NCBI GenBank assembly: GCA_030682135.1
Contig: JAUXQT010000053.1
Span: forward strand, 1 to 64,000
Source of the DNA: Nitrospirota bacterium
GTDB lineage: Bacteria > Nitrospirota > Nitrospiria > Nitrospirales > Nitrospiraceae
Length of the DNA stretch: 64,000 bases
Direction: 5' to 3'
Each line of letters opens with the position of its first letter. Positions within the stretch are counted from its first letter, which is position 1. The position numbers were made by a program, and so were the translations under genes. The notes under the pieces are model-generated. The model was not told where the DNA came from. It made no database searches and saw only the letters and a program-made list of their open reading frames with translations. Below are positions 1 to 8,746 of the stretch, piece by piece.

Positions 1-879
1 ATGGGCTACGGGCCATCGGAGGGTGGGGGCGCCCCACAAAAAGGCTCTCGAAACAGCGGCTGCCCACCGAATTCGCCCTGGGGATCACCCCAAGAGCAGA
101 TTTCCGAGTGGAAACGTGAATTAATCAGACCTTCCCTAGAAGAAATGGTACTTCGTCATGGGCCTTATCCAAACGGGTTTACGCATGACATTTTGCATTT
201 GGAGCCATTCCCTGACCTAGTTGGAGAACTTGGCACAAAGGCGGCAAGCGTCCTCGCGTCAAGGGGTTTGCGATCCGACGATGTATTCATCAAGTTCGGA
301 AAAGCTAAACACATGAGGTCTCTTGTCGAAAGAGGAACTTTGCGCGTTCAGTCCGCAAGCTACTACGCCACGCCAGACCACAATGGCGCGATAAGAGATG
401 ACGAGCTTTCCTTGCCCCTTTCCCTAGCTTTATCTCGTGATGACATCATCAAAATTGTTCTCAATCCGCAAGATGTACCGGATGGGCCTATTGAGCAACG
501 CCTCGATGTTACTTACAACGCCGGTACCGACTATTGGCTGTATTGCGTAACTAGCGCAGTCGAGCCCCGGCTGTTCGTAGATTTTCAGGCCGACTCGTGT
601 GTCATCATTAAGGATAAAGATCACTTCCAGCGCCTCCTTACGCCACAGAGCGCCGCCAAACTTCCAAATACTAGCCATCGTCACGGGAAGGTCGTCTATA
701 TCGACCCACTACGACCTTCGACTGCGAGTATTGACGTCCCAATGTCAAAGCATTTCCGGTACGAGTTTCAGCGCGAGTACCGCTTTGTATGGAGGCCCGT
801 AAAGCCGATGGCTAACCTGCCATATGTAGAGCTTGAACTTGGTTGTCTCGAAGGTATTGCGGAACTGGTTGTTCTCTAA
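1..879 (+). CDS. DUF2971-like protein, possible gene cassette (5' end uncertain)
   Basis: The frame is open from the first base of the window, so the true start may lie outside it; an internal ATG at 145 is a good alternative because the first 48 codons are Gly/Pro-rich and unlike the rest. The 292-residue product has a block near residues 97-125 (KAKHMRSLVERGTLRVQSAS) resembling the opening block of DUF2971-type proteins, then a beta-rich middle and an FRYEFQREYRFVW block near the C-terminus, a common feature of that family. No signal peptide or membrane segment. The following gene is a clearer DUF2971 member and base composition is AT-richer than most of the window, suggesting transfer. Biochemical role is unknown; family assignment is by eye. 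Confidence 0.55.
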   Translation: MGYGPSEGGGAPQKGSRNSGCPPNSPWGSPQEQISEWKRELIRPSLEEMVLRHGPYPNGFTHDILHLEPFPDLVGELGTKAASVLASRGLRSDDVFIKFGKAKHMRSLVERGTLRVQSASYYATPDHNGAIRDDELSLPLSLALSRDDIIKIVLNPQDVPDGPIEQRLDVTYNAGTDYWLYCVTSAVEPRLFVDFQADSCVIIKDKDHFQRLLTPQSAAKLPNTSHRHGKVVYIDPLRPSTASIDVPMSKHFRYEFQREYRFVWRPVKPMANLPYVELELGCLEGIAELVVL

Positions 880-958
880 TGGCGGCGCGATGGCTGAGTT
901 CTCATTCCACAGGACCTCTGCGAAAATCCGCGCAGGCCGGTGAATTCAAACGTTATGT
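880..958 (+). other. Possible degenerate attC-like junction between the two DUF2971 genes
   Basis: The segment ends in AATTCAAACGTTATGTG (GTTATGT at 952-958), which looks like the right-hand end of an integron recombination site. It contains a partial inverted pairing of TGAGTTC (about 894-900) with GAATTC, and a small inner hairpin near 915-937 (CCTCTGCG / CGCGCAGG). The left-hand core is poorly matched, so this is only a weak call that gains weight from the better palindrome after the next gene. Confidence 0.25.
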
Positions 959-993
959 GCCACACTGCTATGCATCGGCTGTGAGGTAGAGTA

Positions 994-1872
994 ATGGAAA
1001 AATCAGAGTACGAAGAGAGATTCGCAAGAATGGATCAATGGTGGGAGACGGTCAGGGCTGAACTGGTAGCAATTATTTCAGAGAGCCCTCCGAGAATCAT
1101 TTACCACTACACAGATATAGATGGCCTTCTTGGTATGATTCTAACGGGCAAAATATGGGCTACACATGTTTCAAGGCTAAACGACTCTAGCGAATACCAT
1201 CATGGAATGAAAATCGTAGCTGATTGCGTTCGCAATGCCATGCCAGCTTCCTCAAAGCCGTTGGTTGAAAAAATTATTTCGGAATTCAAGCGAGTCGAGA
1301 CATATGTAGTCAGCTACTCAACTAAACACGACTTGCTTAGCCAGTGGAGAAGCTATTCAGGGGGAAAGGTAGGGTACTGTTTGGGGATGGCCACAGACGG
1401 AATAGCCACATTAAACGATTCAACACCACTGCTTGAGCCTGTTATTTACAAAGATAGTCTGGCACAACAGGTAATTTCCAAGATGGTTAACCGCGTTGAT
1501 GAATATTTGCAAAATAACAAATTTGGAGATGTGGAGGTTGGCTTTCTACTAGGAAGTGTCGGAGGCACACTTGCGAATCTCGCATGTACGATAAAGCATC
1601 CAAAGTTTGAAGAAGAAAATGAATACAGGCAGTTTTATCAACCAGGTGCTACTTCTTTGCAGCTTGAGCAAAATTTCCGCAACGGCCGGTTTGGGTTGAC
1701 ACCTTATGTGGAAGTCCCTTTCATAGAGGAGAGCAGGCTTCCTTTAAGGTCCGTCACAATTGGCCCTTGTCAAGATGCAGATCCGGAGATTTATATAGTC
1801 AAAACGCTTCTTGAGAAATACTCATATCTGAATGTTGAAGTCCTCGTATCTGAAATTCCCCTCAGGGCTTAG
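994..1872 (+). CDS. DUF2971 domain protein
   Basis: A 292-residue soluble protein. Near residues 36-63 it has IIYHYTDIDGLLGMILTGKI followed by a LNDSSEYHHG block, the classic DUF2971 start (an aromatic-rich strand, a loop, then a helix leading to N-D-x-x-E). A middle YVVSYSTKHDLLSQWRSYSG block and the late EENEYRQFY block are also typical. Start chosen at 994 because GAGG (983-986) sits 7 bases upstream. It is clearly AT-richer than the chromosome core. DUF2971 genes are often found in accessory and defence-rich regions; substrate and activity are unknown. An attC-like palindrome follows it directly. Confidence 0.8.
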   Translation: MEKSEYEERFARMDQWWETVRAELVAIISESPPRIIYHYTDIDGLLGMILTGKIWATHVSRLNDSSEYHHGMKIVADCVRNAMPASSKPLVEKIISEFKRVETYVVSYSTKHDLLSQWRSYSGGKVGYCLGMATDGIATLNDSTPLLEPVIYKDSLAQQVISKMVNRVDEYLQNNKFGDVEVGFLLGSVGGTLANLACTIKHPKFEEENEYRQFYQPGATSLQLEQNFRNGRFGLTPYVEVPFIEESRLPLRSVTIGPCQDADPEIYIVKTLLEKYSYLNVEVLVSEIPLRA

Positions 1873-1881
1873 TCATGGAAG

Positions 1882-1996
1882 CACATAGCAAGCCCATTAA
1901 AACGGACGCAATAGACTTCGCGAATTTGCGCATGGCTTCGCTGTTTTATGTGCAAATGCCGCTTCGCCATTGCGCCGTTTATGGGAGCGTTAGCTG
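1882..1996 (+). repeat. attC-like imperfect palindrome with GTTAGCT end
   Basis: The arms pair over about 50 bases each with a few extra unpaired bases on one side, as in integron attC sites: left CCCATTAAAACGGACGCAAT (about 1893-1912) opposes right ATTGCGCCGTTTATGGG (about 1969-1985), and inner GAATTTGCGCATGG opposes TATGTGCAAATGCC. The right end is AGCGTTAGCT, with GTTAGCT at 1989-1995. attC sites have this bulged-hairpin layout and a GTT core at the cassette boundary; the left core is not a clean match. It lies directly after the DUF2971 stop codon, where a cassette's attC should lie. Confidence 0.4.
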
Positions 1997-2224
1997 TTCT
2001 GAGCCATCTTGTCGGGAGAGAATCTCCTTGGTTTAGGTGTTACAGGTCTCTGCCTTGCGAACCAACGTGATCGTTTAAGCCGAATCCGAGTGAGATTTTC
2101 ACCTTCCTAGCTTACTCAAAGAAGCGTACATAACCATCTAAACTGGGGGTTTTGGCCTTGATATGGAGCGATGTGGATTAAGCTTTCGACGATTCACACG
2201 AGTGGCGCAACAGGCGAGTATTTC
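1997..2224. other. Intergenic stretch with no recognised gene
   Basis: Nothing convincing was seen on either strand. The short frame running into the following hairpin element has no recognisable product and is best explained as chance. Confidence 0.4.
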
Positions 2225-2353
2225 CGCAGGACACTCAAAAAGCCCGTCCAGCAAGGCCGCAGCCGATGAACGCACCGGAGGCGTAGCCTTGGGCTACGTT
2301 GAGGATGCGTTCGAGGGGAGAACGAAGCTGGCGGGGTTTTTCAGCGTCCTGCG
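2225..2353 (-). repeat. Family A hairpin element, copy 1 (after histidine kinase stop)
   Basis: A long inverted repeat. On the minus strand it starts CGCAGGACGCTGAAAAACCC and ends in the matching GGGCTTTTTGAGTGTCCTGCG-type arm. The inner arm is GAACGCA paired with TGCGTTC, around a central GTAGCC/GGCTAC hairpin. It begins 3 bases after the stop codon of the kinase gene in the same direction as that gene, as the other copies do relative to their upstream gene. Confidence 0.8.
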
Positions 2354-2356
2354 ATA

Positions 2357-4231
2357 TTAAGCTGGGCGGCGTGCCGGTGGCCGGCGTCCGCGTCCTCGAT
2401 AGGACGGTCCACGGCTGAGACCTGGGAGACGGATGGTGACGGTGGTGCCTTCGCCTGGCGCGCTGCCGATGGCAATGGAGCCGCCATGTTCTTCGACGAT
2501 CTTTTTCACCGTAGCAAGGCCTAAGCCGGTACCGGCTCGCTTGGTGGTGAAGAAGGGCTCGAACACCTTGTCGACGATTTCAGCGGGAATCGGGGCCCCG
2601 TCGTTCTTGATGAGGATCTGGTCTTCCACGCCACGTCCTGCGCGATGCTGGGTGACCTGAATGTGGAGATGGCCGCCTGGACTCATCGCCTCACCCGCAT
2701 TCTTGAAAATACTGAGAAAGACTTGCTGGAGTTTGGATTCGTCGCCACGGACCGGCGCGATCATCGTCGCATAGTCCTTGGTGACCTGAATTCTGGTGAC
2801 TTCGAGGTCGGTGGCGACCACGGTGAGCGCGCTCTCGATGACTTCGGGGATGCGGAGGAGTCGTCGATTCAGCTCAAGCGGTTTCGCAAAGTCTAAAATC
2901 TCATTCAGGATGGCTTCGACGCGGATCAAATCGCGCATCGCATTCTCGACGCGCGTCTGGGGGTCGAAGTCGAGGATGCCTTCACCCGTGACTTCTTCCA
3001 GTTGGGCGCGGATCGAGGCGAGCGGCTCCCGCACTTCTGTGGCCAGGAACATGCTGAATTCGCCGATGGCGGCCTGCCGCTCTTGCTTTCTAATGATGGG
3101 TTCCGAGGGCCCAGGGGCAATGGCCACTCCCGGTGCGCCTTCCGCGCCCGTGGTTGGGGCCACGCTGATTGGCGCCGGTGCCGGAGCCTGAAGAATGTCC
3201 GCGATTTTGACGATAGTGGGCTCAAGCGTGCGGGCATCCGTCTGCTGGTAGCGTCCGGCTTCTTTCGAGGCCAGCGTAATGGTTCCGCCCACTTGTCCCC
3301 GGACGAAGAACGGGACGACGAGGGAGGAGAGCAGCCGGTCTTTGAACAGATATTTGTGATCGAGGAAGCGCCCCTGTGTGGAGGCGAGATCGTGATCCAC
3401 GCGCGGCTTCCGATGGCGGACCGCCCACCCGGAGGCTGAGCTGTCGAGCGTGAGGCGGTGGCCCGGTTTCAGATCTTTCTTGCTGTCCTTCTGTTCGCTC
3501 TTCAGGTCGCCGGCCATGCCCAGGACTTCCACATTGCCCGCCAGGGGATCGTAGTGGCAGGCCCAGATGCGATCGTAGGCGACGTATTGGTTCGCTTCCG
3601 TCAAGACGGCAATAATCTTGTCTTGGAGTTCCGGTGTCAGCTGTGAGACCGGCGCCGCAAACATTTCTACTGGAGACGGTGGCGGAGGGACCGGCTCATG
3701 CGCGACATAGGGGCGGCTGAGCACGACATTCATATCGAACAGGCCTTCGCGATCCAGCGCTTTGGTGACCTCGTCGCTGGCCTGCTCCATCAAGGCTTTT
3801 TCTTTTTTCGCAAACGTGGCGCTCTCTTTCCGTCCGATAACCAGAAAGCCGTACGTCCGGTTTTTATGCCGCAGGGCCACTGCAAGCATCGATTTCGCGC
3901 CGGGGGTGATCAAGCGGAGGCGTATCGTGCGTCCGTCTTCCTGATCCCTTGAGGGAGAGGCGGCGGCAATCGCGGGAGCCGAGAGCGTCCGGAGGATCGC
4001 TTGTGTATCGCGAGGGGTAAAGCCTCGCGCGGCATGGCCGACCAGCGGGCCTTGGTCCCGGTGGAACACGGCGGCGAGCGCGGCGTCGACCGGCAGGTCG
4101 TTGAGCACGGACGTCAAAGTTCGCTGGAGGTGCGTCTCGGGAATTGGTTTGCTGTGTGGAGCTGTGGGTGTCATTCGTGAGTTAGGGTGGTCAAGCGGCC
4201 GCATTGTAACAACGCGCGACAAGCAATTCAA
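2357..4231 (-). CDS. GAF-domain sensor histidine kinase with substituted H-box
   Basis: Soluble two-component sensor-like protein, 624 residues from the most upstream ATG (a start at 4174, MTPTAP, is equally possible; neither has a strong ribosome site). Layout: GAF-like region about 40-150, second GAF about 200-350, H-box/dimerisation helix about 388-450, HATPase domain about 490-605 with a late GTGLGLATVKKIVEEHGG G-box. The H-box reads LATEVREPLASI where the family has LAHE-I-R-N-P-L: the phosphate-accepting His is Thr398 (codon aca, 3038-3040). By family knowledge it should not autophosphorylate normally. No response regulator gene is adjacent. No membrane segment, so it presumably senses a cytoplasmic ligand. 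Confidence 0.9.
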   Translation of the reverse strand: MNCLSRVVTMRPLDHPNSRMTPTAPHSKPIPETHLQRTLTSVLNDLPVDAALAAVFHRDQGPLVGHAARGFTPRDTQAILRTLSAPAIAAASPSRDQEDGRTIRLRLITPGAKSMLAVALRHKNRTYGFLVIGRKESATFAKKEKALMEQASDEVTKALDREGLFDMNVVLSRPYVAHEPVPPPPSPVEMFAAPVSQLTPELQDKIIAVLTEANQYVAYDRIWACHYDPLAGNVEVLGMAGDLKSEQKDSKKDLKPGHRLTLDSSASGWAVRHRKPRVDHDLASTQGRFLDHKYLFKDRLLSSLVVPFFVRGQVGGTITLASKEAGRYQQTDARTLEPTIVKIADILQAPAPAPISVAPTTGAEGAPGVAIAPGPSEPIIRKQERQAAIGEFSMFLATEVREPLASIRAQLEEVTGEGILDFDPQTRVENAMRDLIRVEAILNEILDFAKPLELNRRLLRIPEVIESALTVVATDLEVTRIQVTKDYATMIAPVRGDESKLQQVFLSIFKNAGEAMSPGGHLHIQVTQHRAGRGVEDQILIKNDGAPIPAEIVDKVFEPFFTTKRAGTGLGLATVKKIVEEHGGSIAIGSAPGEGTTVTIRLPGLSRGPSYRGRGRRPPARRPA

Positions 4232-4240
4232 TGAACATCC

Positions 4241-4320
4241 GGTTGATTTGGTTTATTTTGTTTATTTGGCTCATCTGGTTCCTCTTCTTCAACCAGACAA
4301 ACGAGACAAACCAAATAACG
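4241..4320. repeat. Family B palindrome (AACCAGACAAACGAG words), copy 1
   Basis: Imperfect inverted repeat made of reiterated short words: TTATTTGG...TCTGGTT on the left opposes AACCAGACAAACGAGACAAA and CCAAATAA on the right. A related palindrome with CCAGATAGACGAGATAAACC words lies at 35660-35760. It separates the kinase from the downstream membrane gene. Confidence 0.55.
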
Positions 4321-4327
4321 GACTTCC

Positions 4328-4789
4328 CTATTCTTCTGGATTAATGATCTTTGGCGGACGTTGCTGGAATGTCTGCTGCGGCTCGGGCAGGCGTGGCCCA
4401 GAGGTCGTGGCGTTGAGGATCGTGGTCACGAGGCTGATCACGACCGCGCCGCCGACTGCCGGCCAAAATCCCGCAACGGTAAATCCTTTCACCAGATAGG
4501 CGGTGAATTCGAGGAGCAGCGCATTGACCACGATGAGAAAGAGCCCCAGCGAGAGGACGATCAAGGGCAGGGTCAGCACAAAGAGGATGGGCCGGACCAA
4601 GACGTTCAGAAACGTGAGCACGAGCATCGCGGCGATCCCGGCAGGGAGCGAGTCCATTTCAAGGCCCGGCACGATCATCACGGCCAGGAATACCGCGATG
4701 CCGGTGATCAGGATGCGACCGGCGGCTGCGCGAATGCCGCCGTTCAAGTAATAGTTATTGAGCTCCCGTGTCACGTGAAGCTGCTGCAT
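4328..4789 (-). CDS. Phage-holin-family-4 (YvlD-like) membrane protein
   Basis: A 153-residue inner-membrane protein with four hydrophobic segments (about residues 23-45, 50-72, 76-98 and 103-128). The pattern FLNVLVRPILFVLTLPL between the second and third segments is characteristic of the PF04020 (4TM holin/YvlD) family. The C-terminal tail is Pro/Gln-rich and cytoplasmic-looking. It follows the exported OB-like gene by 8 bases, so the two are probably co-transcribed. Members are usually housekeeping membrane proteins of unknown role despite the holin name. Confidence 0.85.
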   Translation of the reverse strand: MQQLHVTRELNNYYLNGGIRAAAGRILITGIAVFLAVMIVPGLEMDSLPAGIAAMLVLTFLNVLVRPILFVLTLPLIVLSLGLFLIVVNALLLEFTAYLVKGFTVAGFWPAVGGAVVISLVTTILNATTSGPRLPEPQQTFQQRPPKIINPEE

Positions 4790-4797
4790 CGTTCACC

Positions 4798-5133
4798 CTA
4801 CTGAACCTGAATGGGTTGTACGGGGGCCGGTACGCGTGTGGCGGATGAGAAATGGACTTCGGTGGCCCGCAACACTTTTTCATCCTTTGTGGCCTCGATC
4901 ACGACACGATCCCCGACGACCGGCAGGTTCGTGCCCTTCAGATTGCCCTTTTCCTTGAACCGGGTCTGTTTGTTCACCTGCACGTCCACGGTTTTCCCTT
5001 TGGGGGTTTTAACCTCGACATGGGTCGCGTCGATGGCCGTGACGGTGCCGAGGACATGTTGGCCGGTGCCGTGGGCGAAGGCCGTGGTGGCCATGAAGCT
5101 GAACAGACACACAAGAATACTACGGTACATCAT
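4798..5133 (-). CDS. Exported small OB-like protein (DUF5666-type)
   Basis: 111 residues with a clear signal peptide (MMYRSILVCLFSFMATTAFA, cleavage after Ala20). The mature part (GTVTAIDATHVEVKTPKGKT and a later VVGDRVVIEATKDEK) has the small beta-barrel pattern of DUF5666-type periplasmic proteins. The first mature residues HGTGQH are His-containing, which could bind metal, but there is no CXXC or heme motif. Starts just downstream of the cytochrome gene on the same strand. Function unknown. Confidence 0.75.
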   Translation of the reverse strand: MMYRSILVCLFSFMATTAFAHGTGQHVLGTVTAIDATHVEVKTPKGKTVDVQVNKQTRFKEKGNLKGTNLPVVGDRVVIEATKDEKVLRATEVHFSSATRVPAPVQPIQVQ

Positions 5134-5166
5134 GATGGCTCAGTCCTTTGTCCTGGAAGATAAATC

Positions 5167-5799
5167 TCAGTGGTGATGCCCACTTTCCGGTTGTTGTGCG
5201 GCACGGTCGTCTCCCTGGAGGAATTGGTCGAAGGCGGCTTCCTCCTCCAGCTCTTGTTTCGTCTTGGGATTCAGCCCCTTCATCTGATCGAGTTCTTCCT
5301 GGGTCAGTTGCGGGAGATGGCGGATGAAGTGAACCAGCTTCCAACTGTCCATATCTTTACTCGGGTCGCCTTCTCCCCAGGCCGGCATCGCGGTAAAACG
5401 AATGCCGTTGTGGATGACCCAGAAGAGTTCGCCGTCCGACATCGATTGGGTGTCGGCTAATCGGAGGTCCGGCGCTTTGGGGTACACATTCTTCCCGATG
5501 GGTGTCTGGCCGCTCCCGTCGTTGGCATGGCAGCCGGCGCAATGGTCGGCGAAGTGGGCCAGCCCTTCCTTCAAGAGGTCGGGGCTGAACGGGACCGGGT
5601 TAGGGCTGTTCCGTTGTTCAAGGGGGATGGCCAGATGGCGAATCTGGCGGGCCAGAAACACCTCGATCGCATGGGGCTCCGTTTTCGCACTAAAGCCGGT
5701 GGTGAACAATTGGTAGCCGAGCCAGCCAAAGGTGCCGACAACTGCGAGGCCCAGGACGATGACAAGGATGATCAGCTTCGTTCTCATAGCAACAGCCAT
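5167..5799 (-). CDS. Membrane-anchored monoheme cytochrome c
   Basis: 210 residues (or 206 from the ATG at 5787). N-terminal anchor about residues 6-32, then a class I cytochrome c domain with C87-A-G-C90-H91 heme attachment and a likely axial Met138 in TAMPAWGEGD. The C-terminus ends in a charged helix and SGHHH. It would sit in the periplasm anchored to the inner membrane and carry one electron. No oxidase or dehydrogenase gene is adjacent, so its partner cannot be named. Confidence 0.9.
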   Translation of the reverse strand: MAVAMRTKLIILVIVLGLAVVGTFGWLGYQLFTTGFSAKTEPHAIEVFLARQIRHLAIPLEQRNSPNPVPFSPDLLKEGLAHFADHCAGCHANDGSGQTPIGKNVYPKAPDLRLADTQSMSDGELFWVIHNGIRFTAMPAWGEGDPSKDMDSWKLVHFIRHLPQLTQEELDQMKGLNPKTKQELEEEAAFDQFLQGDDRAAQQPESGHHH

Positions 5800-5835
5800 T
5801 TACTATACAAAGTCTTGCATCCGATTGCCACCGGC

Positions 5836-6645
5836 TCATGCGGTCGGGGAGGCGCTTTGCGATCGTGCGAGGCGACGCATCAGCAGGATGAGGATGGGCA
5901 GATGCATCAGCAGCCCACTCATCCCCATGATGGGTTCGCCGATCCAAAAGGTCATGCCGAGGTTAAAGACCAGGACCCCATAGTACAGGCCGACGCCCAA
6001 TAAAAGTTGAGGCGTGCTCCCCTGTGACGGCGCGAGCGCGGGAAGTCGGCGCTCAAGCGGAAAATAAACCGCGAGGGAGATGAGCCCGACGACGGCCCAT
6101 CCGGCATAGTTCGCGGCCGGTACGCCGAAGTGCCAGCCGGGATCGGGATAGAAATAAATCTTGCCGAGGAACCAGCGATCGCCGCGGAGCGCCACCGGGT
6201 CGATCACCATGTCGATGAAGGCGAACAGGCAGGCGGTCAGGATCAGCACGGACCACCTGGTCCTGGCTGCGAGGTCGAAGCGCAGCGACGTTAGTAGGGG
6301 TTGCGCGGCGGGTGAGGACTGCTCGATGGGGAGAAGGAGACAGAGCGCGACGCAGTAGGCGGCGTAGAGGAGAAAGCTGAACGAGATCGAGTCCATGAAT
6401 GGAATGTTGGAGAAGTAGAGCTCCTGCCCCAGCGTCGAGCCATTGTAATGGTACCAGCCGAAGGGAATGCCGTTGCGTGTGGACGAATACTCGCAGACGA
6501 AGGCCGTGGCCCAGCTAATCAGCCAGAACCGCCAGGTCCTGGGCCAGCCGATCAGCTGGCTCGCAGCAAAGAGAAATGCCGCCAGAAAGACGAAGACGTA
6601 GGGGCGGAAGAGGATGGTCTTGAGGAACAGAGTCAGGAGGTCCAT
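5836..6645 (-). CDS. Carotenoid biosynthesis membrane protein (CruF/DUF422 family)
   Basis: 269 residues with about seven hydrophobic segments. Diagnostic blocks are EYSSTRNGIPFGWYHYNG, FSNIPFMDSISF, and FIDMVIDPVALRGDRWFL followed by GWHFGVPAANYAGW, all typical of PF04240, whose characterised members hydrate carotenoid ends (bisanhydrobacterioruberin hydratase / CruF). It lies downstream of hpnA and farnesyl diphosphate synthase on the same strand, fitting an isoprenoid-lipid setting. Exact substrate not determinable. Confidence 0.85.
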   Translation of the reverse strand: MDLLTLFLKTILFRPYVFVFLAAFLFAASQLIGWPRTWRFWLISWATAFVCEYSSTRNGIPFGWYHYNGSTLGQELYFSNIPFMDSISFSFLLYAAYCVALCLLLPIEQSSPAAQPLLTSLRFDLAARTRWSVLILTACLFAFIDMVIDPVALRGDRWFLGKIYFYPDPGWHFGVPAANYAGWAVVGLISLAVYFPLERRLPALAPSQGSTPQLLLGVGLYYGVLVFNLGMTFWIGEPIMGMSGLLMHLPILILLMRRLARSQSASPTA

Positions 6646-6651
6646 AGGTCA

Positions 6652-6759
6652 GGTGATGAGTGATGAGTGATAGGTGATGAGACGGAGGCGATAGCGCAGG
6701 ATCGCACCTGCGGCAACAAGTGATCCGTCAAGTTTTCTTCAGACGCATCACTCATCACG
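6652..6759. repeat. Family C palindrome (TGATGAGTGATGAG words), copy 1
   Basis: GGTGATGAGTGATGAGTGAT (about 6652-6671) is reiterated on the left and its complement CATCACTCATCACG lies at 6746-6759. It fills the gap between hpnA and the carotenoid gene. The same words occur at 24528-24616. Confidence 0.55.
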
Positions 6760-6764
6760 TCCGA

Positions 6765-7748
6765 TCACGCGTACTTGTGATTCCGGAACCACTGCACCGC
6801 TTTCTCCAGCGCCACTTCCGGTGGTGTTTGCGGGATGCCGAGCTCTCTGATCGCTTTGCTGCAGTCATAGTGCATTTTGTACTTGGCCATCTTCACGCCT
6901 TCGAGCGGAATGCGCGGTTGCTGGCCCGTGATGTTCGACAGCCATTGGTTCAGGTAGGCCAGCGGAAGGATTGCCAGCCGGGGGAGCTTGATCGTGGGCG
7001 CCTTCACGCCGGTCAGGCGGCTCAAGATCTCGAAGACTTCACGCAGCATCAAGTTCTTGTTGCCTAGGATGTAGCGCTCGCCGATCCGGCCCTTCTCCAT
7101 CGCCAGCAGATGGCCGACTGCCACGTCATCCACATCCACGATGTTCATCCCGGTTTCGATATAGGCCGGCATGCGGCCTTTCATGAAGTCCACGATGACC
7201 TGCCCTGTCGGAGTCGGCTTCACGTCGCCCGCGCCAACCGGGGCGCTGGGGTTCACGATGACGACTGGAAGGCCCGCCTTCGCGAGCTTCACGACCTCCT
7301 GCTCTGCCAGGTACTTCGACCGTTTGTAGTGGCCGGCCATCTGTTCGAGCGAGACGGGGGTTTCTTCCGTGCCGAGCCCTCCGCCGGGCGGAAGGCCAAT
7401 GGCGCCGATGGTGCTGCAGTAGACGATCCGCTCGGTGCCGACGTCGCGGGCCGCTTCCAGCAGATTCTTCGTGCCGGTGACGTTCACGTCATAGAAAATC
7501 GAAGGATCTTTGGCCCAGAGCGCATAGTGCGCCGCTACATGGTAGAGCTGCTGGCAACCGGTGAGCGCTTTGCGCAGCGAGGCCTGATCGCGCAGATCGC
7601 CCTCGACCAGCTCGACGGTCAGCCCTTGAAGATTCTGGAGGTCGGATCCGGCACGGGCCAGGACGCGGACGTCGACACCGCGTTGGACCAGCGCGCGTAC
7701 AACGGCACCTCCGATAAACCCGGTCGCGCCTGTGACGAGAGCTTTCAT
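6765..7748 (-). CDS. hpnA: Hopanoid-associated sugar epimerase HpnA
   Basis: 327-residue extended short-chain dehydrogenase/reductase. [14 protein letters not shown] at residues 7-20 is the NAD(P)-binding Rossmann motif; the active-site YKRSKYLAE (Tyr-x3-Lys) is about residues 142-150. The [14 protein letters not shown] block and [18 protein letters not shown] are characteristic of the hopanoid-associated HpnA group. It is thought to act in making or attaching the hopanoid side chain. Located between farnesyl diphosphate synthase and a carotenoid gene, but no squalene-hopene cyclase is in the window. Confidence 0.9.
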   Translation of the reverse strand: MKALVTGATGFIGGAVVRALVQRGVDVRVLARAGSDLQNLQGLTVELVEGDLRDQASLRKALTGCQQLYHVAAHYALWAKDPSIFYDVNVTGTKNLLEAARDVGTERIVYCSTIGAIGLPPGGGLGTEETPVSLEQMAGHYKRSKYLAEQEVVKLAKAGLPVVIVNPSAPVGAGDVKPTPTGQVIVDFMKGRMPAYIETGMNIVDVDDVAVGHLLAMEKGRIGERYILGNKNLMLREVFEILSRLTGVKAPTIKLPRLAILPLAYLNQWLSNITGQQPRIPLEGVKMAKYKMHYDCSKAIRELGIPQTPPEVALEKAVQWFRNHKYA

Positions 7749-7767
7749 CGATTGTTCGCGGGTGAGA

Positions 7768-7852
7768 GGCTAGGGGCAAGAGGCAAGGGGTGATGAGTGA
7801 ATGGAATTCTTCTTTTGCCCATAGCCCCTGGTCTCGTGCCCCTTGCCACGCG
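7768..7852. repeat. Short-word palindrome (GGGGCAAGAGGCAAGGGG)
   Basis: GGGGCAAGAGGCAAGGGG on the left is opposed by CCCCTGGTCTCGTGCCCCTT on the right, between ispA and hpnA. Same architecture as the other reiterated-word palindromes in this window. Confidence 0.45.
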
Positions 7853-7855
7853 CCG

Positions 7856-8746
7856 CTAGGAGCGGCGCGACGTGATATAGCGCGCGATCTCGCGGAGCGG
7901 GTCGGCAGCTGGGCCGAACGACGACAGCCGCTCGATCGCCCGGTCGACGCACTCGTCGGCCAGCTTCTTGGCCCCGTCCACCCCGTAGAACGTCGGATAG
8001 GTTTTCTTGCCCCGCTCGGCGTCGGTGTTCGGGTTCTTGCCGAGCTCCTCGCGGGTGCCGGTCACATTGAGCACGTCGTCGGCAATCTGAAACGCGAGGC
8101 CGATGTCTTCCGCATAACCGGTCAAGTTGGCCAGTTGGGGTTCCGTCGCGCCTGCGGCAATGGCGCCCATGCGCACGGCGGCACGCATCAACATGCCGGT
8201 TTTATGCTTGTGAATGTTTTGCAATGTCGCGAGGTCGATGTCTTTGTTCTCAGCCTGGATATCGAAGACCTGGCCGCCAACCATGCCGAGATTGCCTGAG
8301 CCGTAGGCCAGTTCCTGAATCAAACGGACTTGCCGCACGGGGTCGCAGCCTTTCATGAGGTCCGGTCGGCTGCAGAGATCGAAGGCCATGGTGAGCAACG
8401 CATCGCCGGCCAGGATCGCCATCGCATCGCCATAGACCTTGTGATTCGTCGGTTTCCCGCGGCGGAAGTCGTCGTTGTCCATCGCCGGCAGGTCGTCGTG
8501 GATCAGCGAATAGGTGTGGATGAATTCCAGCGAGCAGGCCACGGCCATCAAGCCTGGCGGGGTGGTTCCGAGTGCTTCGGCCGCTGCAATCGTCAGGATC
8601 GGGCGGATCCGTTTGCCGCCGGCCATGAGGCTGTACCTCATGCTTTCGTGCAATGTGGTCGGTGGCGTCGTGGCCTGGGGGCTCACCTGATCGAGAAATC
8701 GATCGACTTCAATCCGCTTCTGTTCGAGATAGTCCTTAATGTTCAT
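7856..8746 (-). CDS. ispA: Farnesyl/geranylgeranyl diphosphate synthase (polyprenyl synthetase)
   Basis: 296 residues from the ATG at 8746 (MNIKDYLEQ); the frame continues upstream to 8800 but those codons do not look like the family. It condenses isopentenyl diphosphate with allylic diphosphates. Seen: GGKRIRP, first Asp-rich motif DDLPAMDNDD with RRGKPTNH, and the second motif FQIADDVLNVTG, where the usual final Asp is Asn (also known in other members). It provides C15/C20 precursors for the hopanoid and carotenoid steps whose genes follow on the same strand. Confidence 0.9.
   Translation of the reverse strand: MNIKDYLEQKRIEVDRFLDQVSPQATTPPTTLHESMRYSLMAGGKRIRPILTIAAAEALGTTPPGLMAVACSLEFIHTYSLIHDDLPAMDNDDFRRGKPTNHKVYGDAMAILAGDALLTMAFDLCSRPDLMKGCDPVRQVRLIQELAYGSGNLGMVGGQVFDIQAENKDIDLATLQNIHKHKTGMLMRAAVRMGAIAAGATEPQLANLTGYAEDIGLAFQIADDVLNVTGTREELGKNPNTDAERGKKTYPTFYGVDGAKKLADECVDRAIERLSSFGPAADPLREIARYITSRRS

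Noticed and set aside
2163-2360. 65-residue frame before the kinase gene
   Set aside because: It lies mostly inside a family A hairpin and encodes nothing recognisable.
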